Below, in pieces: positions 17,843-26,810 of a DNA stretch of 64,000 nucleotides. Source of the DNA: Silvimonas iriomotensis (lineage in GTDB: Bacteria > Pseudomonadota > Gammaproteobacteria > Burkholderiales > Chitinibacteraceae); assembly GCF_014645535.1 (NCBI RefSeq), contig NZ_BMLX01000002.1, positions 620,001 through 684,000 of the forward strand, written 5' to 3'. The notes beneath the pieces were generated by a model. That model did not search any database, was not told the DNA's origin, and was given only the letters and a program-made list of their open reading frames with translations. Position numbers and translations under genes: made by a program. The stretch's first letter is position 1, and the number at the start of each line of letters is the position of its first letter.

Positions 17843-18733
17843 TTAGCCCTTGACGGAACCTGCGGTCAGACCGGAAACCAGCCAGCGTTGGGTGATCATG
17901 AAGATCGCGGTCAGCGGAATACCGGCCAGGATGGCGGTCGCCGCAAAGTCACCCCACAAATAGCGCTGGTTGAAAAGGAACAGCCGTGACCCAATAGCCA
18001 GCGTCAGTTTTTGCTCGTCATGCAACAAGACCGAGGCCACCGGGTATTCGATCATGCCGCCAAGGAAGGCCAGCACAAACACCACCACCAGGATCGGTAC
18101 CGCCATGGGCAACAGCACGTAGACAAAGGCCTGGAACGGCGTGGCGCCATCCACGCGCGCGGCTTCTTCCAGCTCGTACGGCACGGAATCAAAGTAACCC
18201 TTGATCAGCCAGATGTGCTGCGCCACGCCGCCGGTATAGGCCAGCGCCAGGCTCCAGTGGCTATCAATCCCCAGCCAGGGCACGTAGTAACCAATGCGAT
18301 CGAACAAGGCATAAATGGCCACCAGCGCCAGCACGGACGGGAACATCTGCAACAGCAACAAACTGTTGAGCAGCGTGCCCTTGCCCTTGAAGCGCATGCG
18401 GGCGAAGGCGTACGCGCTGGTGATCGACAACACCAGGGACACCGTGGCGCTGATAAACGCCACCTTCACCGAGTTCCAGATCCACAACAGCACCGGAAAT
18501 GGCGGTTTGACCAGGTTGCCGTCGCCATCCAGGTAAGACATGCCCAGGGCCAGTTTCCAGTGTTCAAAGCTGATGGCATGCGGGATCAGCGAGCCGCCGG
18601 CAAAGTTGCCCGGCCGCAAGGAGATCGAGATGATCATCAGGAACGGGAATACGGTGAGCACAATGAAGGCGATCAGGCCGATGTGTGCTGCGAGCACCCG
18701 CCAGCGGGTGGATTTTTTGAGTACGACAGGCAT
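17843..18733 (-). CDS. ganQ: ABC transporter permease, MalG/GanQ type
   Basis: Inner-membrane permease of 296 residues, the same length as E. coli MalG. It has six predicted membrane segments and the cytoplasmic EAA loop that contacts the ATPase (ELEEAARVDGATPFQAF, then VLLPMAVP). It pairs with the MalF-type protein at 19159-20673 and is tightly coupled to the galactanase gene (2-bp gap). Substrate is inferred to be galactooligosaccharides from the operon. Composite repeat element 2 separates it from ganP. Confidence 0.92.
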   Translation of the reverse strand: MPVVLKKSTRWRVLAAHIGLIAFIVLTVFPFLMIISISLRPGNFAGGSLIPHAISFEHWKLALGMSYLDGDGNLVKPPFPVLLWIWNSVKVAFISATVSLVLSITSAYAFARMRFKGKGTLLNSLLLLQMFPSVLALVAIYALFDRIGYYVPWLGIDSHWSLALAYTGGVAQHIWLIKGYFDSVPYELEEAARVDGATPFQAFVYVLLPMAVPILVVVFVLAFLGGMIEYPVASVLLHDEQKLTLAIGSRLFLFNQRYLWGDFAATAILAGIPLTAIFMITQRWLVSGLTAGSVKG

Positions 18734-18759
18734 GGTGGTGTGCCTCTTTTGTGTATCTG

Positions 18760-18812
18760 GTTAGCGCCTTGCGGCGCGGTGTTCGTTTGTTCCGGCGATG
18801 CCGGAGAATGAC
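18760..18812 (-). repeat. Lone distal module of the composite repeat
   Basis: GCGCC-TTGC-GGCGC followed by CCGGC-GAT-GCCGG: the H3 and H2 hairpins of the composite element without H1 or a microsatellite. Same orientation as element 2 just downstream. Confidence 0.55.
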
Positions 18813-18820
18813 TCATCGTC

Positions 18821-18840
18821 ATTCCCGCTCAGGCGGGAAT
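18821..18840. repeat. dRS3-like palindrome
   Basis: ATTCCCGCTCAGGCGGGAAT preceded by GTC. It matches the neisserial dRS3 consensus (ATTCCC, 8 bases, GGGAAT). Confidence 0.85.
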
Positions 18841-18884
18841 CCATCTGCAATGCGTGCCAGGGCCAGAAAACCTTTAACCCCGTG

Positions 18885-19144
18885 GTAGCGCCCTGCGGCG
18901 CGGCGTTTTACATACCGGGGGTGCCCGGAGCACGTTCCTTTCTTTGCCTCGCCAAAGAAAGGAACCAAAGAAAAGCGACCCCAGCCCTGCGGCCCTCCGG
19001 GCTGCCCTCAGTCGGTCGGGAGCCTAAGGTCTCCCTCTCTCCTTCGGCGCTTGGCTTTAAATGGGGGCACGTCAAAAGCAACGGCAACTGCAACGGCAAC
19101 TGCAACGGCAACTGCAACGGCAACTTCAACTTCAACTTCAACTG
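18885..19144 (-). repeat. Composite repeat element 2 (module B), between ganP and ganQ
   Basis: Reverse orientation. H3 and H2 (CCGGG-CACC-CCCGG on the reverse strand) come first, then H1 with a 13-bp stem GTTCCTTTCTTTG / CAAAGAAAGGAAC (18934-18946 with 18953-18965). Module B follows (CGGTCGGGAGCC region, GGCGCTTGGCTTTAA). It ends in 11 hexamers alternating CAACGG and CAACTG, then CAACTT (19079-19144). The array stops only 14 bp from the ganP stop codon. Confidence 0.85.
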
Positions 19145-19158
19145 CAAAAACAACTTCC

Positions 19159-20673
19159 TTAGTTCTTGTTCACCTTGAACAGCTTGAGGTTGACCACAGC
19201 CAGCGTTGCCACCAGCAGGAACACGATGGAGGAAATGGCAGAGGCCAGGGCGTAGTTCTGGCCGGAGTCCTGGAAGGCGATCCGGTAGGTGTACGAGACC
19301 AGCAAGTCGGTGGCGCCAGCGGGTACCTGGGTGTCGAGGAAATCGGGGCCGCCGCTGGTCAACAGGGCGATCAGCGTCAGGTTGTTGAAGTTGAAGGCGA
19401 AAGAGGCGATCAACAGCGGGGCAATCGGGCGCAGGATCAAGGGCAAGGTGATGCGGAAGAAATTCATCAACGGGCCGGCGCCAGCCAGGGCAGAGGCTTC
19501 GTACAGTTCTTCCGGGATGGCTTTGATCAGGCCCATGCACAGGATCATCATGTACGGGTAACCCAGCCAGGTATTCACGATCAGCACCATGGCCCGGGCG
19601 AGGTTGGGCTCAGAGAACCAGCCGGGGTGCAGGCCGAACAGGCCCAGTGCGAGGTTGATTTCGCCCAGGTTTTCGTTGAACAAGCCTTTGAATACCGGGA
19701 TCGAGATAAACGCCGGCACGGCATACGGCAGGAACAACATCATGCGGTAAGCGCCGCGGAACTTGAGGGCTTCCCAGTTCAGCAGCACGGCCAGGATGAT
19801 GCCGATGGCAAAGGTGAACAGGGTGTTGAAGCTGGCAAAGGCGATCGTCCAGGTAAAGATGCGCAGGAATGGCTGGTGGAAAGCGGGGTCGTTGAACACG
19901 CGCCAGTAGTTGTTCCAGCCGACGTTGCTACGGAAACCGGGTTCGAATTGCTGGCCCTGGGCGTCTTCATAAAAGCCCGTTTTCATATTGGCCTTGAGCA
20001 CGGACTTGCCGTCGGTACCCACCAATGTGCCATCGGCCGCCAGCTTGTAGGCAGGCTTGCTCTGGGCAAAGCGGCGCAGGCTGCTCTGGCGCAATTCTTC
20101 ACCGGTCGGCAGAACCGCGACGGTGTTCTTCAGACCGGCTTGCAGTTTGAAGAGGTCCTTGAGCAGCACGGGCTGGCCATTGGGCTCAGCGGTGGTGGGG
20201 GTCAGTGCGACGTGGTTTTCGTCCTTGCCCGCCTTGAGTTCAAACGGCGCAGAGACGAACTTCTTGCTCTCGTCATCATCGCTCTGGAAGAACAACTGGT
20301 AGCGATCGCCCGCGGTGTAGAGCTTCATGTCAAAGCTCTGGTCGCCGGCAATCTGTTTTTGCAGCAGCACGTCGGTGGCGCGCTCTTTGGAGAGCAAGTG
20401 CTGCGAGCTGTAATTGGTAAAGCTGATCCCCAGCGTATAAGCCATCGGGAACACAATGAACACCGCCACGGCCAGGATGCCCGGCACCACATAGCGGTAG
20501 GGGTAAAAACGCGGCGAGGTGTAAATGAATACGGCCACCCCCAGCACGGCAACCATGCCCAGCGCGAACAGCGGTTGGTGCGCGCGGTAAAACAGCGGGA
20601 CCAGCGCGAGGCCAGCCAGCAGGCTGATCACACCCAGTGCCGCCAGCCCGTAATGCAGAGGCGAACGTCTCAT
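19159..20673 (-). CDS. ganP: ABC transporter permease, MalF/GanP type
   Basis: Inner-membrane permease of 504 residues. Like MalF it has two extra N-terminal membrane segments and a large periplasmic loop (about residues 95-265) that in MalF contacts the binding protein. The EAA loop is YEASALAGAGPLMNFFRITLP. It works with GanQ, GanS and an MsmX/MalK-type ATPase. Unusually it is separated from both operon neighbours by repeat elements (796 bp upstream, 425 bp downstream) instead of the few bases normal for such operons. Confidence 0.93.
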   Translation of the reverse strand: MRRSPLHYGLAALGVISLLAGLALVPLFYRAHQPLFALGMVAVLGVAVFIYTSPRFYPYRYVVPGILAVAVFIVFPMAYTLGISFTNYSSQHLLSKERATDVLLQKQIAGDQSFDMKLYTAGDRYQLFFQSDDDESKKFVSAPFELKAGKDENHVALTPTTAEPNGQPVLLKDLFKLQAGLKNTVAVLPTGEELRQSSLRRFAQSKPAYKLAADGTLVGTDGKSVLKANMKTGFYEDAQGQQFEPGFRSNVGWNNYWRVFNDPAFHQPFLRIFTWTIAFASFNTLFTFAIGIILAVLLNWEALKFRGAYRMMLFLPYAVPAFISIPVFKGLFNENLGEINLALGLFGLHPGWFSEPNLARAMVLIVNTWLGYPYMMILCMGLIKAIPEELYEASALAGAGPLMNFFRITLPLILRPIAPLLIASFAFNFNNLTLIALLTSGGPDFLDTQVPAGATDLLVSYTYRIAFQDSGQNYALASAISSIVFLLVATLAVVNLKLFKVNKN

Positions 20674-20886
20674 GAAATACCCCGGAAAAGTCTTGAGCGG
20701 ATAGATCCGCTTGTCGCGGCCGATCCGTTTTTATCATGCATGGCCGGATATTCGTCCGGCCTGTGGGTGCCGTCCCGACGCACACTCTCCCAATACCCCG
20801 AGTAAAGGGAGGGTGTGCGCGGTGCGGCAACCGGTTTTCAGTGCCTTGCGGCACCGTTCTTCAAAATCTGTTCTTTTTGCTTCGTC

Positions 20887-20907
20887 ATTCCGGCCTTGAG
20901 CCGGAAT
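20887..20907. repeat. dRS3-like palindrome
   Basis: ATTCCGGC-CTTGA-GCCGGAAT, followed by CCAGCTGC, the mirror of the copy at 13291. Confidence 0.8.
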
Positions 20908-20960
20908 CCAGCTGCCAAGGTGATCGTTGCTGCGATCACATGCCGTTCTGATGTCTTGTC

Positions 20961-20980
20961 ATTCCTGCGGAGGCGGGAGT
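20961..20980. repeat. Imperfect dRS3-like palindrome
   Basis: GTC followed by ATTCCTGCGGAGGCGGGAGT, with mismatches in the arms. Confidence 0.6.
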
Positions 20981-21048
20981 CCGGTTGGCGGCCATTGGTG
21001 GCTTTTATTGGCCCGAAAACAACGGCAGAACCTTTATCCCCAATCCTT

Positions 21049-21302
21049 GTTAGCGCCTTCGGCGCGAGTAAATGCATTTCATACCGGGGGTGCCCGGACC
21101 ACGTCACTTTCTTTGCTTCGCCAAAGAAAGTAACCAAAGAAAGGCGACCCCAGCCTTGCGGCCCTCCGGGCTTCCCTCAGTCACTCGGGAGCCTAAGGTC
21201 TCCCTCCCTCCTTCGGCGCTGGGCTTTAATGGGGGGAGAAAGTCAAAAACAACCCCAACCCCAACCCCAACAACTGCAACTGCAACTGCAACTGCAACTC
21301 CA
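21049..21302 (-). repeat. Composite repeat element 3 (module B), between ganS and ganP
   Basis: Reverse orientation. H3 (GCGCC-TTC-GGCGC), H2 (CCGGG type), H1 with ACTTTCTTTG / CAAAGAAAGT arms, and module B. A degenerate array of CAACCC and CAACTG units (about 21250-21302) ends it. Confidence 0.85.
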
Positions 21303-21469
21303 CAAACCACCGGTTTGCAAGAAGGCTTTTTTCAACCCAGGCAAACAACATCATCCAAAGCCGGCCAGCAAGGCCCCAGTGGCAAGGCACGCGAACGCAG
21401 ACAGTACATACGGGTACGGCAAGTGAGCGTAACGCGGCCAATGGGGCCTTGATAGCCGGCGACCATCAA

Positions 21470-22675
21470 TTACTGCGCATCACCCTTCAAGCGCTTGGCA
21501 GCCTGGTCCAGCGCGACCGAAGCGGTCTGGCGACCTTGGGTGACGTTTTCCAGGGCGGCCTTCATGGCGGTCCAGAAGCGGGGCATTTCCGGTGCGCTGG
21601 GCATCGGGGTGCCGGCGCGGGCGGCGGCCATGGTGCCGGCGATCAGCGGGTCACCCTTCAGTTCGTTGTAGAACTGCTTGTTGGCCGGTACGCCCAGCGG
21701 CACTGCGGCGTTCATGTCCTTCAGGCCCTCTTGCGACAAGAGGTAGTTTTCCAGGAACTCGGTTGCGATTTCCTTGTTCGGGCTGGCGGTGGCGATCATG
21801 GCACCCAGCACGCCAACAAACGGTGCGCCCGGCTTGCCGTTGATACCCGGGATCGGTGCAACGCCAAAGTTGATCTTGCTCTTCTTCAGGTTGTTCCATG
21901 CCCACGGGCCGTTGATCATCATGGCGGTGCGGCCTTCGTTCATGGCGGCTTCCGCTTCAGCGTAAGAGGTGGTCTTGGGCATGGCGCCAGCGGCGATCAG
22001 CTTCTGGATCATCTCAACGCCGGCGACGGCGCCCTTGTTGTTCACGCCGACATCCTTGGAGTTGTACGAACCATCCGGATTGCGCTTGAAGGCGTAACCG
22101 CCGTCCGCGCCCAGCAGCGCCCACGAGTAGTAGATCTCGGTGAAGTTCCACATGATGGCGTGCTTGTTCTGGCCTTGCAGTTTCTTGTCCAGGGTCAGCA
22201 CTTCGTCAAAGCTCTTGGGCGGGGTCGGGACGAGGTCCTTGTTGTACAGCAGGGCCACGGCTTCGATCGAGATCGGGTAGCCCCAGGTCTTGCCGCCAAT
22301 GGTCCAAGCTTTCCAGGCCAGCGGGTCGATGCTGTCGATGGTCTTTTTGGTCGGCTGGATCGGAGAGATCAGACCACCGGCAATCCAGTTACCGGCCGGG
22401 TCGTGCGGCCACATCCAGATATCCGGGCCTTTGCCGGCGGCGGACGATTGCTCGAACTTGGCAATGGCGTCTTCCGGGTGTTCCACCGTCACTTGAATGC
22501 CGGTGTCTTTGGTGAATTTCTGTGCGATCTTGGCGATGCCGTCATAGCCTTTGTCGCCGTTGATCCAGATCAGGAGTTTGCCCGGTTCGGCGGCGTGCGC
22601 CTGCAGGGCCAGTGCGCTTGCGGCCACGATCATGCCAAGGCGTGCAAGCCGGTTCGTCAGAGTCTTGTATACCAT
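21470..22675 (-). CDS. ganS: Galactooligosaccharide/maltose-type ABC binding protein
   Basis: Periplasmic binding protein of 401 residues, MalE-like. The signal peptide ends in QAHA (about residue 28). The mature part starts [16 protein letters not shown] and contains [15 protein letters not shown] and [11 protein letters not shown], typical of maltodextrin and galactooligosaccharide binders. It delivers the sugar to GanPQ. The start at 22675 has AGAGGG upstream. The ATPase gene lies 121 bp upstream in the same direction. Substrate assignment rests on operon context with GH53, GH42 and GH35. Confidence 0.92.
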   Translation of the reverse strand: MVYKTLTNRLARLGMIVAASALALQAHAAEPGKLLIWINGDKGYDGIAKIAQKFTKDTGIQVTVEHPEDAIAKFEQSSAAGKGPDIWMWPHDPAGNWIAGGLISPIQPTKKTIDSIDPLAWKAWTIGGKTWGYPISIEAVALLYNKDLVPTPPKSFDEVLTLDKKLQGQNKHAIMWNFTEIYYSWALLGADGGYAFKRNPDGSYNSKDVGVNNKGAVAGVEMIQKLIAAGAMPKTTSYAEAEAAMNEGRTAMMINGPWAWNNLKKSKINFGVAPIPGINGKPGAPFVGVLGAMIATASPNKEIATEFLENYLLSQEGLKDMNAAVPLGVPANKQFYNELKGDPLIAGTMAAARAGTPMPSAPEMPRFWTAMKAALENVTQGRQTASVALDQAAKRLKGDAQ

Positions 22676-22796
22676 TTTATATTCGCCCTCTCACCATCAA
22701 TCACATCAGGAATGAAACCGGCAAACACCGGATTCGCTGCGGGGGGTTGAACCCGCCCGTGTCTTCAAAAACCTGGCCCCGACCTTTTCCCGGTCG

Positions 22797-23921
22797 TTAA
22801 CTGGCCAGCCTTTGCAACGCAATGCCATCCGCATCAAACAGATGCGCACAGTGCGCCGGCGCGTAGACCGCCAGTTGCTCGCCCGTCTTTACGCTGCTGC
22901 TGGCAGGCAGACGCGCAATCAACGGGGTGGCGGTATCGCCGCGCAGGTAGGCATATGTGCTTTCGCCCAGACGTTCTACCCATTGCACTTCACGTACAAA
23001 CACATTGGCGCCGCCGGTCTGACCCGGTTCGACGTGTTCCGGGCGGATGCCGAAGGTCACTTCAGCGCCCACCGTCAGCGCGCCCGGGTTCACCGCCGCA
23101 CGCAGCACAAAACCATCTGCCGTCGTGACTTCGACCCCGGCATTGCTGATGGCCGTGACCCGGCCCGGGATGAAGTTCATCTTGGGCGAGCCGATAAACC
23201 CGGCAACAAACCGGTTACGCGGATGCTCGTACAGATCCAGCGGCGAGCCGATCTGCGCCACGCTGCCGTATTTAGCGACTTCTGCGCCGCTGTGCAGCAG
23301 CACAATCTTGTCCGCCAGCGTCATCGCCTCGACCTGATCGTGTGTGACATAAATGGCGCTGGCCTTGGCGTACTGCCGATGCAGGCGGGCGATTTCCACG
23401 CGCATTTGCGTGCGCAGGCTGGCATCCAGGTTGGACAACGGTTCATCAAACAGGAAGACCTCGGGTTCACGCACCAGCGCCCGGCCAATGGCCACCCGCT
23501 GCCGCTGACCGCCAGACAACACGCGCGGGCGGGAATCCAGGAAGCGTTCAATCTGCAACATGCTGGCGATGCCGCCGACACGCTGGTCGATTTCTTCGCG
23601 GCTGACACCGGCCAGACGCAGGCCAAAGCCCATGTTCTGCGCCACGGTCAGGTGCGGGTACAGCGCGTAGTTCTGGAACACCATGGCGACATCGCGCTCG
23701 GACGGTGCCAGCTCGTTCACGCGTTTGCCGCCAATGAACAACTCGCCAGAGGTGACGGTTTCCAGACCGGCAATCATGCGTAACAGCGTGGATTTGCCGC
23801 AGCCGGACGGGCCGACGAACACGCAAAACTCGCCGTCGGCAATCTCCAGCGACACGTCGTTGATGGTCGGCGGGTTGTTATCAAAAATCTTGCAGACGTT
23901 CTGCAGTGAAACGCTGGCCAC
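22797..23921 (-). CDS. ABC transporter ATPase, MalK/UgpC/MsmX type
   Basis: Cytoplasmic ATPase of 374 residues that powers carbohydrate ABC importers. Walker A GPSGCGKST, signature LSGGQRQRVA, Walker B VFLFDEPLSNLD and the H-loop VTHDQVEAM are intact, and a C-terminal TOBE-type regulatory domain follows. The preferred start is GTG at 23921, preceded by AAGGAGG, so the protein begins with the conserved (V)ASVSLQNVCKIF. In Bacillus the gan operon relies on an unlinked shared MsmX; here an ATPase is built in. It may also serve the ATPase-less system at 38926-43307. Confidence 0.93.
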   Translation of the reverse strand: MASVSLQNVCKIFDNNPPTINDVSLEIADGEFCVFVGPSGCGKSTLLRMIAGLETVTSGELFIGGKRVNELAPSERDVAMVFQNYALYPHLTVAQNMGFGLRLAGVSREEIDQRVGGIASMLQIERFLDSRPRVLSGGQRQRVAIGRALVREPEVFLFDEPLSNLDASLRTQMRVEIARLHRQYAKASAIYVTHDQVEAMTLADKIVLLHSGAEVAKYGSVAQIGSPLDLYEHPRNRFVAGFIGSPKMNFIPGRVTAISNAGVEVTTADGFVLRAAVNPGALTVGAEVTFGIRPEHVEPGQTGGANVFVREVQWVERLGESTYAYLRGDTATPLIARLPASSSVKTGEQLAVYAPAHCAHLFDADGIALQRLAS

Positions 23922-24027
23922 ATGGCCTCCTTCTTCAATCAAGAGCACGCGGCTGACATAACCCGGTGGTGCGGTGCTGACAAGGCGCACGACACGCCGT
24001 CAGCCGGGTTGTATCAGTCACTCCAGG

Positions 24028-26478
24028 TCAGACGGCGGTGTTGCCGCCCAGATCAAATGTCAGGTCATACACCGGTGCCAGTTCCACCGAAACCAGTGCC
24101 GCCGGGGCACCGGCATCCGCCAGTACCTTGCGGGCGGCGTCTTCCAGGAACATCGGCGCGTCTTTGTGGGCAGGCAGGATTTCCAGGCGCAGGCGCGGCC
24201 ACTGGCCGTCCGCGACATGGCGATCCAGCGCGATTTCCCAGACAGCGCCATCAAAGAACTGGTCATCAATCAGGACATCATTGGCGTACAAGCGCGCGGC
24301 GTCGCCGGCGTAGCTGATACGCAGCAACCAGCGGCAGCGGGCGGTGGCAGCGGCGGCCTCTGGCACAGAGAGCGTCCAGTGCGCGGCGTGATGCGCAAAA
24401 ATGGCGTCATCCGGCGCTTGCGGCATCGGGCCGGGGCGCCAGCTGATGTGCGGGCCAAAGCGCAGCGGTTGCGGCGTGGCAGGTTGCAGCAGACGCGGCG
24501 TGACGGCAAAGCGGGCGGTGCCCGGCTGCAGGCAGCTGAAGCGGCCAAAGCCACGGTCGGCCACGTAGATGCCATCGACCGGGAACACGTCAATCGACGT
24601 CATTTCCCCGGCTGCAGCGGCAACGTGAATGGTGTCGCCATCCGCCCAGCTCCCCGCCTCGCTCAGCACCAGGCGCGTGCGGCCACGCAGTTGCGTCGGC
24701 GTGCAGCCCCGGGCGCGGGTTTCATTCAGGATGATGATGCGATGCGGCCGGCCCTGGGCGTCGGTCACCAGCAGGTCGACCGGCGCATCGCCCACCTGCG
24801 GCAGCACGCGCAGCAGCGTGCCATCGTGCTGCTGCCAATCGGCCAGCGCATCAATGCGTTGCACGCTGGCTGCTTCAAATGCCAGTTCTGCCGGGATGCC
24901 GTCCATGGCCACATAGACATGACACGGCACCGCTTCTTGCGGCAAACGGGTGAGCGGTTGCACGGTGGCATAACGCAGGCGCGCGGCGCCCAGGCGTTGC
25001 TGCACCGGCCAGATCGTCGCCACGCCATCGGCAAAGGTCACAGGCGGAAACACCACCGTGTCTTCACCGATCTGCACCTGAATGCAGGTGTTTTCAAACG
25101 TCGGACGCGGGTGATGGCGCACGTGGTTATTGATAAAGACAAAACCACCCTCGGCATCCGCCCGGGCACACACGCGCAGCTTGCGATCATTGGCATCGCG
25201 CGATGCGCCTTGCGGCAGCACCGCCGGCAGCGTCGCCAGTTGCGCGCCGTAGGCCGCCACAAAGTGATGCAGCAGCGCCAGCTTGCCCCAGGACGGACGG
25301 ATCTGCCCGTACTGGCCCAGCGGCGCGTGAAAGTCATAACCCAGCTGCGGCACGTCGTTGGGGTAGCCGGTATCGACGGTCTCGTTCAGATAACCACGGC
25401 TGCCGACCGGATTGGTGCCACCGTGGTACATGTAGTAACCGTACAAGTTGGCGCCAGAGCCGATCTGCGTCAGCGCGGTGGCGTACACATCGGCCGTGCT
25501 GATCACCGGGCGACGATGATAAGACTGGTGCATGCCGCCGCCGGCTTCGGCCAGAAAGAACGGGTAATGCTGCGGATCAATCAGCCCTTCAGCCGGTGTA
25601 CCGCCGACGTTGCCCATCTCGCCAATGGTGCGTTCGGTATCAAACACAAACACGCCAGAGGGGGGCAGCGGGTCGGTCGAGCCTTGCCAGAAACCATCGG
25701 CATACGCGCCCGACACCGGCACCACTTCTTGTGCCGGGATATCCAGCGTCGGCCAGCCGGTGACGGTATACAGCGGCACCATCAGCCCGGACGCAATAGC
25801 CAGGCGCTTGAGTTCAATAATGTGCTCTGCGCCGCATTCCGGGCCAACGCGGTCGTATTCGTTTTCCAGCTGCACGGCGACAATCGGGCCGCCGTCGTTC
25901 CACATCAGGCCGCGCACCTGATCACCGATCTCGGCATACAGGCGGCTGACGTGTTTCATATAGGCCGGGGCGTTGCTGCGGCGGGCGCTGGCCGGCACGC
26001 TGTGCATCAGCCAGTCCGGAAAACCGCCATAACGCGCTTCGCCATGCACCCAGGGGCCCACGCGCAAACAGAACAACAGGCCGGCATCGGCCACCGCCTG
26101 CACAAACGCGCGCAGGTTCTTGTTGCCTTGCCAGTCAAACTCGCCCGCCACGTCTTCGTGGTGATTCCAGAACACATAGCTGGCGACAATCTGGATACCG
26201 CCGGCCTTCATTTTGGCCAGCGACGCGGCCCATTCCGCCTGCGGAAAACGCGAGTAATGGAACTCGCCCATGATCGGCATCCATGGCAAACCATCACGCG
26301 TCAGATAGCGGCTGTTGATGCCAATATGGCCGTGCGGGCCGGTTTGCCAGTCTTGCTGCAAAAAACCGGTTTCCGGCACGGGCGAGGTCAGCGGCACCTG
26401 AATGTGCACCTGCGCGCCAGCGTTGGCCACGGCATCCTGCACGTGTAGTTGCTTGACTTCTGTTTCAGAAAAATGCAT
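24028..26478 (-). CDS. GH35 beta-galactosidase
   Basis: Glycoside hydrolase family 35 enzyme of 816 residues without a signal peptide, so probably cytoplasmic. Conserved barrel motifs are MGEFHYSRFP, VFWNHHEDVAGEFDW and GPWVHGEARYGGFPDWL. The acid/base is about E207 (QLENEYD) and the nucleophile about E311 (FFLAEAGGG). Beta-sandwich domains make up the C-terminal half. It is the first gene of the galactan operon, 106 bp ahead of the ATPase gene. It probably releases galactose from beta-linked oligosaccharides, alongside GH42. Confidence 0.92.
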   Translation of the reverse strand: MHFSETEVKQLHVQDAVANAGAQVHIQVPLTSPVPETGFLQQDWQTGPHGHIGINSRYLTRDGLPWMPIMGEFHYSRFPQAEWAASLAKMKAGGIQIVASYVFWNHHEDVAGEFDWQGNKNLRAFVQAVADAGLLFCLRVGPWVHGEARYGGFPDWLMHSVPASARRSNAPAYMKHVSRLYAEIGDQVRGLMWNDGGPIVAVQLENEYDRVGPECGAEHIIELKRLAIASGLMVPLYTVTGWPTLDIPAQEVVPVSGAYADGFWQGSTDPLPPSGVFVFDTERTIGEMGNVGGTPAEGLIDPQHYPFFLAEAGGGMHQSYHRRPVISTADVYATALTQIGSGANLYGYYMYHGGTNPVGSRGYLNETVDTGYPNDVPQLGYDFHAPLGQYGQIRPSWGKLALLHHFVAAYGAQLATLPAVLPQGASRDANDRKLRVCARADAEGGFVFINNHVRHHPRPTFENTCIQVQIGEDTVVFPPVTFADGVATIWPVQQRLGAARLRYATVQPLTRLPQEAVPCHVYVAMDGIPAELAFEAASVQRIDALADWQQHDGTLLRVLPQVGDAPVDLLVTDAQGRPHRIIILNETRARGCTPTQLRGRTRLVLSEAGSWADGDTIHVAAAAGEMTSIDVFPVDGIYVADRGFGRFSCLQPGTARFAVTPRLLQPATPQPLRFGPHISWRPGPMPQAPDDAIFAHHAAHWTLSVPEAAAATARCRWLLRISYAGDAARLYANDVLIDDQFFDGAVWEIALDRHVADGQWPRLRLEILPAHKDAPMFLEDAARKVLADAGAPAALVSVELAPVYDLTFDLGGNTAV

Positions 26479-26554
26479 ACCGATGGGTCCGCTTGTCGCC
26501 TTGTGGGCCAGAAAACGCGCCTTTGAGCGTCATTCCCGGGGGATTAATTTGTAG

Positions 26555-26566
26555 TTAAACGTTTTA
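26555..26566. promoter_or_regulatory. Candidate LacI-family operator, operon side
   Basis: TTAAACGTTTTA, a near-palindrome with the central CG usual for LacI-type operators, 77 bp upstream of the GH35 start. A sister site lies at 26761. Confidence 0.6.
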
Positions 26567-26760
26567 CCTGCTACGAATTTCTCTTGTCGGCGGCTTATCG
26601 ACAATAAGGGTTTACCCCTACCTCGACGGTTGAATGCGGTTTAGCACCCCAATTTGTTACAAAAGAGCAATCAGATTTGTCGCAAACTGCGCATCTTTGC
26701 CAGCATTGTCAGGTTAAGCGGGCTTGATTGACGCATGATCTGTAATCTGATCAGATGAAA

Positions 26761-26772
26761 TTAATCGTTTAA
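26761..26772. promoter_or_regulatory. Candidate LacI-family operator, regulator side
   Basis: TTAATCGTTTAA, sharing TTAA-N-CG-N-TT with the site at 26555, 38 bp upstream of the LacI gene. The pair brackets the divergent promoter region, consistent with autoregulation and control of the galactan operon. Confidence 0.6.
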
Positions 26773-26810
26773 TCCTTCTGCTCACGCTTTTTGCGTGCAG
26801 GACACATTGC

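Larger units (their letters stand above)
20674..21469. other. Repeat-filled gap between ganS and ganP
   Basis: Nearly 800 bp with two dRS3-like palindromes and composite element 3. No supported gene. The flanking genes belong to one transporter, so this is an expansion inside an operon. Confidence 0.7.

Noticed and set aside
15882-17846. 654-codon open frame antisense to the GH53 gene
   Set aside because: GH53 with both catalytic glutamates is on the other strand.
18798-19178. Small open frame across composite element 2 (similar ones at 21072-21452 and 29284-29685)
   Set aside because: The frames run through hairpins and microsatellites, change phase between copies, and differ by paired stem changes and not by synonymous changes. 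They are best seen as by-products of the repeat.
23974-26448. 824-codon open frame antisense to the GH35 gene
   Set aside because: The opposite strand encodes a full-length GH35 enzyme with its catalytic residues. The antisense product has no domain and is rich in Arg, Gln and His, as expected from GC-rich antisense.
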